From RUG14223 sp051881075 (GTDB taxonomy: Bacteria > Bacillota > Clostridia > Oscillospirales > Acutalibacteraceae), in assembly GCA_051881075.1 (NCBI GenBank), contig JBJEPE010000016.1, positions 1-64,000 on the forward strand: a stretch of DNA of 64,000 bases. Direction: 5' to 3'. Positions 18,435 to 29,500 of the stretch are shown piece after piece (within the stretch, counting starts at the first letter, position 1; each line of letters starts with the position of its first letter). Below the pieces are notes generated by a model. The model was not told the DNA's origin. It searched no databases and was given only the letters and a program-made list of their open reading frames with translations. The position numbers and the translations under genes were made by a program.

Positions 18435-19148
18435 ATGGGTGTTAATTGGTTAGATGTGATAACGGTAGTTGTATTAATAATATTCGGATATATAGGCTAT
18501 AAGCGTGGAGCCGCCAGATCTCTTGCAAATCTGTGCGGTACGGTGCTTTCGTCAATAGGTTCTGTGTTCGTTGGTTCTGTTGTAGCCAAATCTATTTATA
18601 CTGCCTTTTTTAAATCTTCGGTTATTGATAAGATTTCCTTGATATTGTTTGATAAAGGTACAGAAGCCGCTGACGCTACACTAAGCAAGATATTTGACGC
18701 TTTGCCTGAGTATGTGCAGGGAGCACTTACAAACTTCGGATATTCCGTTGAAGATGTAAGAAATGCGATAAATATGGATAATGCCAGAGCTGCCGCAGAA
18801 ACCATAGAACCTATGGTTGCGCCCATCATTACAACATTTATCTCTGTCATCGCTATAATAATTATGTTTATAGTTTTGAGGGTTGTACTCAACTTTTTAG
18901 TTAAGCTTATTGAAAAAATACTCAGTGTGTTCATGCTTAAATTCGTTAATTCTGCGGCCGGCAGTGTAATCGGTGTTGTTGAGGGTATTATATTAGTTGT
19001 TGTGCTGGCAGTTGTATTAAGAATAGCCGCATCTATAGTTACCGATATGCCGGCAATTTTATCAGCCGAATCCGTACAGAGTTCATTACTTTTCAGGTAT
19101 TTGTATAATTTTGACTTCTTATATGATATTCAGAATTTGTTTGTATAA
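18435..19148 (+). CDS. CvpA family membrane protein
   Basis: This 237-residue polytopic membrane protein of the CvpA (colicin V production) family starts at ATG 18435 behind AAGGGAG. Its beginning NWLDVITVVVLIIFGYIGYKRGAARSLANL is the family signature, with the conserved Gly-x-Lys-Arg-Gly segment after the first helix. Three further hydrophobic segments follow (TTFISVIAIIIMFIVLRVVL, VIGVVEGIILVVVLAVVL). The molecular function of the family is not firmly known. It is followed by pgsA. Confidence 0.8.
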   Translation: MGVNWLDVITVVVLIIFGYIGYKRGAARSLANLCGTVLSSIGSVFVGSVVAKSIYTAFFKSSVIDKISLILFDKGTEAADATLSKIFDALPEYVQGALTNFGYSVEDVRNAINMDNARAAAETIEPMVAPIITTFISVIAIIIMFIVLRVVLNFLVKLIEKILSVFMLKFVNSAAGSVIGVVEGIILVVVLAVVLRIAASIVTDMPAILSAESVQSSLLFRYLYNFDFLYDIQNLFV

Positions 19149-19176
19149 TAGACGTGTTTTAAAAAGAGGTTTTTTG

Positions 19177-19785
19177 ATGAATAGTAGGTCAAAATATTTA
19201 AAAGAAAATTTAACGCTTGCCAACTTTTTATCTGCTATAAGAATGGTTTTGATAATACCGTTTGTATTATTTTTTAAGAGACAAGAGTACTTCTATGCGG
19301 CAGCTATGCTTGTTTTATCGGGAATAAGCGACTTTTTTGACGGAATAGCTGCAAGAGCATTAAATCAAATTACGTCACTTGGAAAAATTCTTGATCCTAT
19401 TGCGGATAAAATGACACTTATCACAGTACTTATATGTATATGTACTATGTTTCCCTCTGTTGTCTGCTTTGCTGTTATACTTATAATAAAAGACATACTT
19501 ATGCTTATTGGCGGAGCAGTTCTTATCAAGAAAAGAATTACTCCACCTGCTTCTAAGTGGTACGGTAAGGTAGGTACGGCGTTATTTTATTTTTCGGTAA
19601 CGCTGCTTGTTGTTATGAAGATAATATTTAAGTATGAGGCAGGAACAGCTTTGCTTATTTCGCTTTTCAGCGTAACTACTGCGATGATGATTTTTGCAGT
19701 AATCAAATATTTTATGATGTTTAAATCATTGATTAAAGAGTCAGGTAAGACTGTCAATGATAAGACAGTGAAAAAAGGAGAATAA
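19177..19785 (+). CDS. pgsA: CDP-alcohol phosphatidyltransferase (probable phosphatidylglycerophosphate synthase)
   Basis: This 202-residue integral membrane enzyme probably joins CDP-diacylglycerol to glycerol-3-phosphate, the first step to phosphatidylglycerol. I chose ATG 19177 (AAGAGGT upstream). The CDP-alcohol motif D-x2-DG-x2-AR-x8-G-x3-D-x3-D is complete in SDFFDGIAAR followed by GKILDPIADK. Several helices follow. Product identity among family members is inferred from size and sequence. A cardiolipin synthase at 52.5 kb could use its product after dephosphorylation. Confidence 0.83.
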   Translation: MNSRSKYLKENLTLANFLSAIRMVLIIPFVLFFKRQEYFYAAAMLVLSGISDFFDGIAARALNQITSLGKILDPIADKMTLITVLICICTMFPSVVCFAVILIIKDILMLIGGAVLIKKRITPPASKWYGKVGTALFYFSVTLLVVMKIIFKYEAGTALLISLFSVTTAMMIFAVIKYFMMFKSLIKESGKTVNDKTVKKGE

Positions 19786-19791
19786 TTTTAT

Positions 19792-22161
19792 ATGCTTTGC
19801 TATATGTGCAATAAACGCCCGGCATCGGTTTTTATATCTAATGACAGCGGTTCACCTCAAACCAGAGGCTTGTGTATTTTTTGTGCAAAGAAAATGGGTA
19901 TTAAGCCTGTTAATGATATAATGGAGCAAATGGGAATTACTGATGAAAATCTTGAAAGCTTACAAGATCAGATAGATGAGATGATGGAAAACGGCGGCGC
20001 AGAGGAATTTCAGCAGGGACTTGCAGAAATGATGCAGAATGCCGATGCAATATCAATGCCGCTTACAGGTGATGACTTTGAAGAAAATGATGATAGTGAC
20101 GGCGACGATGACTTTAAAGCAGGCGGAGCCAGAGCTATCCCTAAGTCATTCTTAGAGAAGCTTTTCGGCGGTCAATCCGGCAATAGTGCAAAGAGTGACG
20201 GTAAGTCAGGCTCTGCCGATGCAGCTAAGAAAAAAGAAAAGAAAAATAAGAACAGAAAACATCTTGATGCGTATTGCCGTAATCTTACCGAGAGAGCGGC
20301 TCAGGGTAAAATTGATAATATAATCGGACGTGACAGGGAGATTAGCCGTGTTATCCAGATATTAAGCCGCCGTACAAAGAATAATCCTTGCCTTATAGGT
20401 GAGCCCGGCGTAGGTAAAACCGCCATTGCCGAGGGTTTGGCATTAAAGATTTTCAGAGGCGACGTACCGTCAAGACTTAAAGATAAAGAGATATTCCTGC
20501 TTGACCTTGCTTCACTCATTGCAGGCACTCAGTTCAGGGGTCAGTTTGAAAGCCGTATTAAGGGTCTTACTGAAGAGGTCATCCATGCAGGTAATATAAT
20601 ACTGTTTATAGATGAAGTCCATAATTTAGTAGGAACAGGCGATTCAGAGGGTACTATGAATGCCGCAAACATCCTGAAACCTGCTCTTTCAAGAGGAGAG
20701 ATACAGGTAATAGGCGCTACTACATTCAACGAATACCGTAAGTATATCGAAAAAGACTCGGCTCTTGAACGACGCTTTCAACCTGTTACAATAAGCGAAC
20801 CGTCTATATCAGAAACCATAGAGGTTTTACAGGGAATTAAGGGCTATTATGAGGATTTCCACAGACTCAGCGTATCTGATAGCATAGTACGCAAGGCCGT
20901 AATCTTTTCCGAAAGATATATAACGGATCGTTTTCTGCCCGATAAGGCTATAGATTTGCTTGATGAAGCCTGCTCATGTGCGGCGCTACGCAATAAGGCT
21001 ATGGAAGAGTACGATACACTTTCTAAGGACATAGTGGCTCTTGAAAACGATGAAAACGAGTTATCAGTTGCAGAAGAGATAGACTATGAGAAGCTTGCTA
21101 AGGTTCGCTCAGAGATAATGCGTAAGACCGAAAGGGTAGAGCAAATCAAGGATGATGCGCTTGGTCAAAATGTAACCGAGGATGATTTAGCACACGTTAT
21201 TGAGCTTTGGACAGGAATACCGGCTTCAAGAGTAAAGGAAAACGAGCTTAATAAGCTTGCAGGACTTGAAGAAAGATTAAATCAAAAAATAATAGGACAA
21301 AACGAAGCGGTAAAGGCGCTTGCATCATCTGTAAGACGCAGCAGAGTTCAGATAAGTCCACGCCGTCGCCCGGCATCATTTATATTTGTAGGGCCTACAG
21401 GCGTAGGCAAAACAGAGCTTGTAAAAGTACTTTCACAAGAATTATTTGATACTCCCGAAACGTTGATAAGACTTGATATGTCAGAGTTTATGGAAAAGCA
21501 CTCAGTATCAAGAATAATCGGTGCGCCTCCGGGATATGTGGGATATGACGAGGCAGGCCAAGTTACCGAAAAGGTACGCCGCCGTCCGTATTCTGTACTT
21601 TTATTTGATGAAATAGAAAAGGCACATCCCGATGTGCTGAATATACTTCTTCAGATACTTGACGAAGGTAAGGTAACGGATGCTCACGGTAAGAGAGTAA
21701 ACTTTGAGAATACAGTTATTGTAATGACCTCCAATGCAGGCAGCGAAAAGCGTGAAAGCGCATTGGGATTTAATAAAACGCAGGATCAAGTTAATAAGGA
21801 GCGTGCTACTAAAGCGTTGTCTGAATTTTTGCGTCCTGAGTTCTTAAGCAGAGTTGATGAGATAATCGTATTCAACACTCTGTCTAAAGAAGATTACAAG
21901 GCTATTGCCTCACTTATGATCGATGAATATGTTCCGTCCCTTGCAGAGAAGGGGATAAGATTAACATACGATGAGGCCGCAACGGATTATCTTGCTGAAA
22001 AATCATATGGCGGTAAAAGCGGCGCAAGAGATCTTCGCAATAAAATTTGCAAAGAGGTAGAGGACAAGATAGCTAACGTTATTATTGAGAACGCAGATGG
22101 AGATATCTGCGGAATTCATGTAACGGCAAATGATAGCGGAATAGTACTGCAAACGCTGTAA
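19792..22161 (+). CDS. ClpE/ClpC-type AAA+ ATPase, Clp protease ATP-binding subunit
   Basis: This 789-residue HSP100 unfoldase feeds proteins to ClpP. The N-terminus is a zinc-binding module (CYMCNKRPASVF, LCIFCAKKMG) as in ClpE, followed by an acidic, low-complexity linker instead of the double Clp-N domain of ClpC. AAA module 1 has GEPGVGKTAIAEG and LFIDEVHNLVGTG. The middle domain is short. AAA module 2 has GPTGVGKTEL, LLFDEIEKAHPDV and VMTSNAGSE. A hydrophobic loop for ClpP docking is present (LGFNKTQ region). The call to ClpE rests on the zinc module; no CtsR box is obvious upstream. Confidence 0.88.
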   Translation: MLCYMCNKRPASVFISNDSGSPQTRGLCIFCAKKMGIKPVNDIMEQMGITDENLESLQDQIDEMMENGGAEEFQQGLAEMMQNADAISMPLTGDDFEENDDSDGDDDFKAGGARAIPKSFLEKLFGGQSGNSAKSDGKSGSADAAKKKEKKNKNRKHLDAYCRNLTERAAQGKIDNIIGRDREISRVIQILSRRTKNNPCLIGEPGVGKTAIAEGLALKIFRGDVPSRLKDKEIFLLDLASLIAGTQFRGQFESRIKGLTEEVIHAGNIILFIDEVHNLVGTGDSEGTMNAANILKPALSRGEIQVIGATTFNEYRKYIEKDSALERRFQPVTISEPSISETIEVLQGIKGYYEDFHRLSVSDSIVRKAVIFSERYITDRFLPDKAIDLLDEACSCAALRNKAMEEYDTLSKDIVALENDENELSVAEEIDYEKLAKVRSEIMRKTERVEQIKDDALGQNVTEDDLAHVIELWTGIPASRVKENELNKLAGLEERLNQKIIGQNEAVKALASSVRRSRVQISPRRRPASFIFVGPTGVGKTELVKVLSQELFDTPETLIRLDMSEFMEKHSVSRIIGAPPGYVGYDEAGQVTEKVRRRPYSVLLFDEIEKAHPDVLNILLQILDEGKVTDAHGKRVNFENTVIVMTSNAGSEKRESALGFNKTQDQVNKERATKALSEFLRPEFLSRVDEIIVFNTLSKEDYKAIASLMIDEYVPSLAEKGIRLTYDEAATDYLAEKSYGGKSGARDLRNKICKEVEDKIANVIIENADGDICGIHVTANDSGIVLQTL

Positions 22162-22177
22162 ATTTAATGTACTTTAC

Positions 22178-22214
22178 AGCCGCAAAAGCCTAGATTTTAT
22201 CGGATTTTGTGGCT
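22178..22214 (+). terminator. Hairpin between clp gene and pheS
   Basis: A 10-bp stem (AGCCGCAAAA at 22178-22187 with TTTTGTGGCT at 22205-22214, one G-T pair) follows the clp stop. No T-run follows it, so it could be a weak terminator or part of the pheS leader. I do not see T-box landmarks in this short gap. Confidence 0.4.
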
Positions 22215-22252
22215 TACATATAAATCTATTTAATACACCGCTTGCATGCGAT

Positions 22253-23305
22253 GTGAAAAGGATGGTTAAAGAAAAAATGATGGAAAATACTATTCAGGAA
22301 ATACGCAGAGAGATAGAAGAGAAGATTGAAAGCTTTGATTCTTCTAAGGCTCTTTATGAGTTCAGAAAGACTTTCTTAGACAATAAAGAAGGCAAGATAT
22401 CACAGCTTATGAAGAATATGCGTGATGTACCCAAAGAGGAACGCCCTACTATGGGTAAGGTTATCAATGAAGTGAAGCAATGGGCCGTTTCAAGATTTGA
22501 TGAAATGGACGAGAAGATAAAAACTCTTGAGCTTAAAAGAAGAAATGAATCTGAGGCAATAGATGTTACTATGCCTGCACAGGTTCAAGAGGTAGGTGCA
22601 CTTCATCCTGATACATTGATAGTAAATGAGCTTATCGACATATTTGCCGGTATGGGCTTTGAGATTTACGAGGGTGCAGAGATTGAGAACGATTACTACA
22701 ATTTCACCGCACTTAATACTCCTAAGGATCACCCTGCACGTGATATGCAGGATACGTTCTATGTTTCAGAGGAGTTTTTACTTCGCACACAGACATCTGC
22801 CGGTCAGATTCATGTAATGGAGAATAAAAAGCCGCCTATAAAGATACTTTCACCGGGTAAGGTTTTCCGTTCTGACGATGACGCTACACATTCACCGATG
22901 TTCTCACAGATGGAGGGCTTGGTTGTTGATAAAGGCATTTCCGTTTGTGACTTGCAGGGTATGCTTGATACTTTCTCAAAAAGTATATTCGGTGAGGGCG
23001 TAAGAACACGCCTGCGTCCGTCATATTTCCCATTTACCGAGCCGTCTGTTGAGGTTGACGTAAGCTGTTTTGAGTGCGGTGGCAAGGGCTGTAAGCTCTG
23101 TAAGGGAACCGGCTGGATAGAGGTTCTCGGCGCAGGTATGGTAAATCGCCGTGTACTGGAAAATTGCGGTATTGACCCTGATGTTTATTCCGGCTTTGCG
23201 TTCGGCATGGGCGTTGAGCGTATTGCAATGCTTAAGTACGGTATAAATAACATAAAGACTTTGTTTGAGTCTGACGTACGCTTTGCAAAGCAATTTAAAA
23301 GCTGA
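22253..23305 (+). CDS. pheS: Phenylalanine-tRNA ligase alpha subunit
   Basis: This is the catalytic subunit of class II (alpha-beta)2 PheRS, charging tRNA-Phe. The longest frame has 350 residues from GTG 22253; ATG 22262, 22277 or 22280 may be the true start, and none has a clear ribosome site. It has an N-terminal coiled coil (residues ~10-100). Class II motifs follow: HPARDMQDTFYV, LLRTQTSAGQIH, FRSDDDATHSPMFSQMEG and FAFGMGVERIAML. A cysteine-rich stretch (CFECGGKGCKLCKG) sits before motif 3 and could bind zinc. pheT follows after 21 bp. Confidence 0.95.
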   Translation: MKRMVKEKMMENTIQEIRREIEEKIESFDSSKALYEFRKTFLDNKEGKISQLMKNMRDVPKEERPTMGKVINEVKQWAVSRFDEMDEKIKTLELKRRNESEAIDVTMPAQVQEVGALHPDTLIVNELIDIFAGMGFEIYEGAEIENDYYNFTALNTPKDHPARDMQDTFYVSEEFLLRTQTSAGQIHVMENKKPPIKILSPGKVFRSDDDATHSPMFSQMEGLVVDKGISVCDLQGMLDTFSKSIFGEGVRTRLRPSYFPFTEPSVEVDVSCFECGGKGCKLCKGTGWIEVLGAGMVNRRVLENCGIDPDVYSGFAFGMGVERIAMLKYGINNIKTLFESDVRFAKQFKS

Positions 23306-23326
23306 TAAGAGAAGGGAGATATTACA

Positions 23327-25744
23327 ATGCTTGCACCATTAAGTTGGCTTAAAGATTATGTAGATATAGATGTATCAGCCAAAGAGCTTGAAAGATTGCT
23401 CTTTTCGGTTGGTTTTGAGGTTGAGGAGCTTATTGAGCTTGGAAAGGATATTTCGGGTGTTGTTGTAGGCGAGGTAAAAACTTGTGAGCTTATACCTGAT
23501 ACTCATATCCATATTTGTACGGTTGACTGCGGCGATAAGGGAGAATTTCAGATTTGTTGCGGTGCCGATAATGTAGCCGTTGGCGGTAAATACCCTGTTG
23601 CACTTGTAGGCGCTACCGTATATGCCACGGCTAAGGATCATGTCACCATAGAGGGTGTTATGACTATTAAAAAGGGCAAACTCAGGGGTGTTGAGTCTAA
23701 CGGTATGCTTTGCTCCGGCGTTGAGATCGGTCTTAACGAGGATCTTTATCCCGGCGCAGGATATTGCGGATTGCTCGTATTGCCTGAGGACACCCCTGTA
23801 GGTGCGGACGTAAAGCCTATAGTTGGCTTGGATGACTATATATTTGATATCAGCATTACCGCTAACCGCCCCGACTGCCAGAGTATAATAGGTATTGCCC
23901 GTGAGGTAGCGGCTGTGCTTAAAAAGCCGTTTAAAATGCCTGCTCTTGACTACACAGAGGACGGTAAAGATATCGACTTTGAAATAACCGTAAAAGCACC
24001 CGATATTTGCCCAAGATATATCGGACATTATGTTTCAGATATAAAGATTTCCGAATCTCCGGCTTGGATGAAGCGCAGACTTTCGCTTGTGGGCATAAAT
24101 TCTATTTCTAACATAGTAGATATTACAAACTATGTCCTCAAGGAATTTGGACAGCCTATGCACGCTTTTGACTTAAACGACCTTGAAAATTCGGAAATAG
24201 TTGTAAGGCGTGCGGAAAATAAAGAAAAAATCGTTACTCTTGACGATAAAGAATTTGAGCTTAATGACAGCAATCTTGTTATTTGTGACGGCAATAAGCC
24301 CGTTGCGTTGGCAGGTATAATGGGCGGTCTTAACTCAGAGATAAAGAATACGACTACCGATGTTATGTTTGAGTCTGCAAAGTTTGCAAGAGATAATGTT
24401 AGAAAAACATCACGTATGCTCGGTCAAAGCTCAGATTCCAGCGCACGCTTTGAAAAGGGTGTTGATGAATATACAACTCAATTAGGTATGCAGCGTGCCT
24501 TGCACCTTGTTTGTGAGCTTGAATGCGGTAAGGTTTCACACTTCCACAAGGATGTAAATACCGGCAACAGTGTTGATCCTAAGCCGCTTACGGTAAGCAT
24601 AGCTAAGATGAACGAGCTTCTCGGTATTGAAGTACCGCAGGCGGAGATAATCAAGAACCTTGCGGCACTCGGCTTTGAGCCAAGCATAAATGGTGATGAG
24701 CTTAACGTTATGGTACCTGCTTATCGTGAAGATATTGATAATCATGTACAGGATATAACCGAAGAGGTTATACGTTCATACGGATATGATCATATTGTAC
24801 CTAGGTTTTTAAATAACGCACAGGTTACTTGTGGCGGAAGAAGCGAATCTCAAAAGTTATTGCTTAAGATAAAAGAAACACTTTGCAAGCAAGGATACTT
24901 TGAGTCAATGTTCTACTCATTCTTCTCACCTAAGGATCTTGACATGATACATTTGCCTGAGGATGCCGCCGAGAGAAAGGCTATACGTATATTAAATCCT
25001 ATAAGTGAGGATCTTTCACTTATGAGAACTACTCTTGCGCCGTCAATGATAAACGCAGTAGTTCGTAATTTACGCAGAGGTAATATGGCAGGTAGATTTT
25101 TTGAAACAGCCTCCGTATTTATTGCAGATAAGCTTCCTCTTGAAAGTTATCCTGATGAGCATATGATGCTTTGCATAGGTGCTTTTGGCGAGAATGAAAA
25201 CTTCTTTACTGTTAAGGGCGCACTTGAGGCACTTGCTGAATCGTTAAAGATCAAGCTAACATATGAAAGAGATACTAAGACATTCTTACATCCGGGTATG
25301 ACTGCTAAGGTAAGCTGTAACGGTGAAGAGATAGGTTATATAGGCCGTCTTGCTTATGATGTTTGCGATGAGCTTGCTATTGAAAAGCCGGTATTCATCA
25401 GCGAAATCGACTTAGTAAAGTTGGTTAGCTTTACAAAAAATCAGATATCCTATAAGCCAATATCCAAGTTTAAGGATGAGGTAAGAGATTTAGCACTTGT
25501 TGCGGATGACGCTGTAACCTGTAGTTCGGTTGAGGATGCTATTGCATCATCATGCAAGTATATTACATCAGTTAAACTGTTTGACGTTTACAGCGGTATA
25601 CAAATCGGTAAGGGCAAAAAGAGTATGGCATTCAAGATTGTATTTACTCCTGAGGACCATGAATTTACCGGTGATGAGATAGACAAGTACGTTCAAAAGA
25701 TATTGAAGAAGCTTTCATATACTTTGAATATTGAAATGCGCTGA
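23327..25744 (+). CDS. pheT: Phenylalanine-tRNA ligase beta subunit
   Basis: This 805-residue partner of PheS supplies the editing site and tRNA-binding domains. It begins MLAPLSWLKDYVDIDVSAKELE, then has an EMAP-like OB fold (~40-150), the B3/B4 editing domain (RYIGHYVSDIKISESPAWMK, DITNYVLKEFGQPMHAFD), B5, the catalytic-like core and a C-terminal anticodon-binding FDX-ACB domain (KPISKFKDEVRDLALV, ...FTPEDHEFTGDEID). The length is normal. Confidence 0.96.
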   Translation: MLAPLSWLKDYVDIDVSAKELERLLFSVGFEVEELIELGKDISGVVVGEVKTCELIPDTHIHICTVDCGDKGEFQICCGADNVAVGGKYPVALVGATVYATAKDHVTIEGVMTIKKGKLRGVESNGMLCSGVEIGLNEDLYPGAGYCGLLVLPEDTPVGADVKPIVGLDDYIFDISITANRPDCQSIIGIAREVAAVLKKPFKMPALDYTEDGKDIDFEITVKAPDICPRYIGHYVSDIKISESPAWMKRRLSLVGINSISNIVDITNYVLKEFGQPMHAFDLNDLENSEIVVRRAENKEKIVTLDDKEFELNDSNLVICDGNKPVALAGIMGGLNSEIKNTTTDVMFESAKFARDNVRKTSRMLGQSSDSSARFEKGVDEYTTQLGMQRALHLVCELECGKVSHFHKDVNTGNSVDPKPLTVSIAKMNELLGIEVPQAEIIKNLAALGFEPSINGDELNVMVPAYREDIDNHVQDITEEVIRSYGYDHIVPRFLNNAQVTCGGRSESQKLLLKIKETLCKQGYFESMFYSFFSPKDLDMIHLPEDAAERKAIRILNPISEDLSLMRTTLAPSMINAVVRNLRRGNMAGRFFETASVFIADKLPLESYPDEHMMLCIGAFGENENFFTVKGALEALAESLKIKLTYERDTKTFLHPGMTAKVSCNGEEIGYIGRLAYDVCDELAIEKPVFISEIDLVKLVSFTKNQISYKPISKFKDEVRDLALVADDAVTCSSVEDAIASSCKYITSVKLFDVYSGIQIGKGKKSMAFKIVFTPEDHEFTGDEIDKYVQKILKKLSYTLNIEMR

Positions 25745-25782
25745 TTTTGATTAATATTATAAAAAAATACCGTGTTATAAAA

Positions 25783-25813
25783 TAGCCGCCTCTGCGTTTT
25801 GCAGGGGCGGCTA
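25783..25813. terminator. GC-rich terminator-like hairpin after pheST
   Basis: Thirteen-bp arms (TAGCCGCCTCTGC and its complement with one G-T pair) form a strong hairpin 38 bp after the pheT stop. The T-run needed for termination lies on the minus-strand side, so the structure may be bidirectional. It marks the border between housekeeping genes and the GC-richer insert. Confidence 0.55.
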
Positions 25814-25910
25814 CTGTCAATCATTAATATTTATCGTCCGGCCAGCCGGATATGATATGTATATTTACTATTTACTCATTCAAAAACCCTGTCCCGGAAA
25901 TAAATACCTC

Positions 25911-25960
25911 TTGCATTTTCTATATGCTTGTGTTATAATTAATCAATCAATCAGTTAATG
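25911..25960 (+). promoter_or_regulatory. tetR promoter with ATCA-repeat operator candidate
   Basis: TTGCAT (25911-25916), exactly 17 bp, TATAAT (25934-25939) form a strong promoter. Directly after the -10 box come tandem AATC repeats (aatcaatcaatcag, 25942-25955) flanked by ATTAAT and TTAAT. This is a plausible autoregulatory TetR operator at the transcript start. Operator assignment is inference. Confidence 0.6.
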
Positions 25961-25975
25961 AAAAGAAGTGGTGAG

Positions 25976-26578
25976 ATGCGAGTAAGAAACGAAGAAGAAT
26001 ACCAACGCAAGAAAAACGAGCTTATGGAAAAATGCTATGAGTGCTACGCAGAGCACGGGCTGGGCGCTGTCGGCATTAAGGGCCTTGCCGAGGCGTGTGG
26101 CTGTACCTCCGCAAACCTGTATACCTATTTTGCTGATTTGGATGATCTGATTGTCCAATCCACGGCCTACTGCATGAGTAAGGTAGAAGATGATTTTATG
26201 GCGAAGGCGCCCACGGATATTGAGGAACTATGGCGGTTCATTGACGAGATACCGTACTGGACGGCAAGAAAGCACGGAAAGAAATACCGGCTTATGTATC
26301 AGGTATACACCCATCCCAAGTATTTTTCCCATGGCAAGGATTTCTTTGAGGGCGTTAACCGGAGGTATTCCGAATATGCCGCGGAGCTGGAAAGCAAAAT
26401 CGAAATTCCGAAAGACATTATCACACCTTTGATTTTCATTTTGATCCGCGCCTGTGTCCACTATGCGCTGTTCGAGGATGAATTCTATCTTCAAGTGCAG
26501 CTAAGTGTTCTGAAGAAAGGCATCGCACTGTATTTGTCCCAAAAGGACTACTTATTAAAGGAGGAAAAACCATTATGA
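25976..26578 (+). CDS. TetR/AcrR family transcriptional regulator
   Basis: This is a ~200-residue regulator, starting at ATG 25976 or possibly 25958. The N-terminal helix-turn-helix is visible in GAVGIKGLAEACGCTSANLYTYFADLDDLI (key features: AEACGCT turn and the NLYTYF recognition helix). The C-terminal half is a helical ligand domain without a recognisable specificity. Its stop overlaps the start of the large surface-protein gene by 4 bp (ATGA), so the two are co-transcribed and translationally coupled. Codon choice is GC-richer than in neighbouring genes, like its partner, which suggests joint horizontal acquisition. It probably senses a signal and controls this two-gene operon. Confidence 0.85.
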   Translation: MRVRNEEEYQRKKNELMEKCYECYAEHGLGAVGIKGLAEACGCTSANLYTYFADLDDLIVQSTAYCMSKVEDDFMAKAPTDIEELWRFIDEIPYWTARKHGKKYRLMYQVYTHPKYFSHGKDFFEGVNRRYSEYAAELESKIEIPKDIITPLIFILIRACVHYALFEDEFYLQVQLSVLKKGIALYLSQKDYLLKEEKPL

Positions 26579-29500
26579 AAAAAAGAATAATTGCACTCGC
26601 CCTTAGCGTGTATATGCTGCTGAGCCTGATTCTGACGCAGGCATTGGCGGATACGATTCCCATACTGCCCTTTTATCCGAATGCCGATGCAGGAAATGGC
26701 TACAATTCCACGGCAAGCGGTGAGACCATATTTAACGATATGCTGAATCAGGCGGCGCCGGGGTCTTTCTCCGACGACACCCTGACGCCCTACGGCACCC
26801 AAAAGGGAGAAGCGTTTACCCTGCTTGAGAAGGCGGAAATTTTTGAATATGCAGCCGATGGCGGCACATCGTATGCTCCGACTTTTTACGATAATCTGAC
26901 AACAGGCTCTTCGTTGGGATACAGCACGGCTTCCCTGGTGAATGCTGACAAGCTTCCCGCATTGTACTTTGCCAAGGGCGTGGCGTTTGACGCTACCGGC
27001 TCCGGCCGCAGGGATCACGTGGCAATCGTGGGATACAGAAAAGAGGCCACCGGCGTCATCGGTGCCTCTGCATGGCTGTACGTCATCAATGCCGAAACAA
27101 AAGAAGTGGTAGATAATAAGATCCTCCAGAGCAGCGAGGCGCTGTCTGCTCTTTTAGCGAACCTTACCGTTGTAGACTCCAACAACCTTCTTCAGATCAC
27201 CGCGGGTGACTATAACGGCGACGGTAAAGACAGCCTTGTCATCTACTCCGTCACCGATATGTTCGAATACACGTACGGAAAAGGCAATTGTGAGCTTATT
27301 CACGGTCATGTGGCGGGCCGGGGTAATAGTGATAGTTATGACATAATTTCCAAATACCTGCATACCGAATACAATTATACATCCATAGACAATATCGACA
27401 GCGCGGTAAAGAACCGGCTCTGCACGTCTCTTGCCAGCGGCGACGTGAACGGCGACGGCATTGACGACCTGGTCGTGATCTCGTATACGGCAGCGGCTGA
27501 CGGCAAATATGTTAAATCTACTTCTCCCGACTATAATTTCCCCGGCACCTGCTTACCCCAGCTTTCCGTCGGTTATGGCGAGCGGGACGCCGAAAAAACG
27601 GTAGCCGATCTTTCCATCGACACAGAGTCTGTCTGCCAGGAGAACGCTCAATATCCGGAAAGAATCGATACCATGGCCTATCCCGACATTGCCATCGGTG
27701 ATATCGACGGCGACGGCAAAAATGAGATCATCGCTGCCGGATACAACAACGTACCTTTAAGGGCCTCCTATGAGGGTATGTACCTCGCGGACAATGATGA
27801 CGACGTTGGGAACCTAGCCTTTGGAAAGTATGCAGTTACCTATGCGTACTATGAAACCAGCGGTGCGGGCAAGCTGCATCGTTCCGGAAAAATCCGGACG
27901 CTGGCGAAGGATGGTGCTGTTAGCCCCATTACCAAGGGCGACAGCCTGCGTGAGACAGAGGACCTTTGCCAGCAGTTTTCCGTGGAATGTGTGGCGCTGG
28001 ATGGCCTGCACAGCCAGGAATACGTATTCCTGAGCGGCTGGTTCTATTATATGGACAGCAACGGAGATCTTAAGAAAATCAGCGGAAATGAGAGCCCCGG
28101 CAATCCTTTCAAAACGCTTACAACGAAAATTGACGGTACCGATGTGGATGAAGTATATATTCACAGCGCATCGGTAGGTAACGTGTTTGGCAGCGATAAA
28201 GACGAAGAAGCCATTACCCTTGTGATCGGCTATAAGAAGCATACCAATCCGAATGAGGAAGGCTCTTACTATTTCAAGCAATACGTATTTTGGAACGGAT
28301 CTTCTTCCGGGACAGAAAAAACGGTAAAATTCGCTACCCTCGGCGATGAAACCCGTCCCATGAAGATGCTGAACAAATTAGATGGCTCTACGAAGTTTGT
28401 AACCGGGAAGAATAACAGCCTGAGTATGCTGCTGCTCACGGTGGATTACGGCAACGACAGCGTGGTAGCCAAGTACTCCGGCAAGGCATATGCCTACACG
28501 GACCCCACCGTGGTGGCGTTTTTGCAGGCAGCTCCCTATTTCTCTGAGATGGAAGCCGGCAATAACTCCACCCAGTACAGCTATTCGGAAAGTTACCGCG
28601 TCTCCAACGGTACATCCACAGAGGTGTCCTACGACGTGGGCTTTGCCATGGAAGTCGAAGTCGGACCCATAACGGCGGGCATGGATACCGGTTTTGCTTA
28701 CGAGCTGAACCAGGAGTTTGTCAACAGCATCGATAAGACCTATACAACGACGTTTGAAGCCAACGACCAGAACCTGGTGATCCTGCGGCAGACACTGTTG
28801 TATTACTATGCCTACGACATAGCGGATTATAACCCGGATACCAAAGAGTACGAGTTTGTCGAGAACGCCATGGTCGTCTCCGCTCCGCAGTACCCCGTGC
28901 TCACGTCGCTTTCCATGGATCAGTACAACGAACTTGCCGCTGCGTATAACAAGAAGGTTGAAGAAAGCACAGACAGCAACGTTGATAAAACGCACAAAAT
29001 GGATTTGATCACCGATGAGCTGAAGGAAAAGTACTTCCTGAATAACGAGGGCAACCCCTTCGCTTACGCGAGTGACGCCTCCGACTATACATACAACGGG
29101 ATCCCCGGTTGGGATCTGAGTGAGGCGAGTGTGGGCGGCACCGATACCTGGATGAAGCTCTCCTACGCAGGCGGCACCCAGACCCAGACCTATTCCGTTA
29201 CGCTGGAAGAGGAAAAGACCAAATCTGTTGCCGAGGGCTGCTTTGTCAATACGACGCTGATGGCAGGCGGAGGCGCTTTCGGCTTCAGCGCCTATGCGGG
29301 CGCTACCGCGGGCTATGAACGCCTGGAGGGCGAATCTATCTCCACGGCATCCATGACCAGCACCGAAACGTCGGGTACGGTTCAGAACCTCACTTCCGAT
29401 CTGTACTACTACGGCTTTGACTGGAAGCTGATCGGTTGGAAGACCGACGACCTGTTTGCGGGAGTTCCCTTTTTGGGGTATGCCGTCAAGAACCAGAAGG

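Noticed and set aside
22162..22260. T-box riboswitch upstream of pheST
   Set aside because: The gap is under 100 bp with one simple hairpin; no T-box consensus or antiterminator pair is visible.
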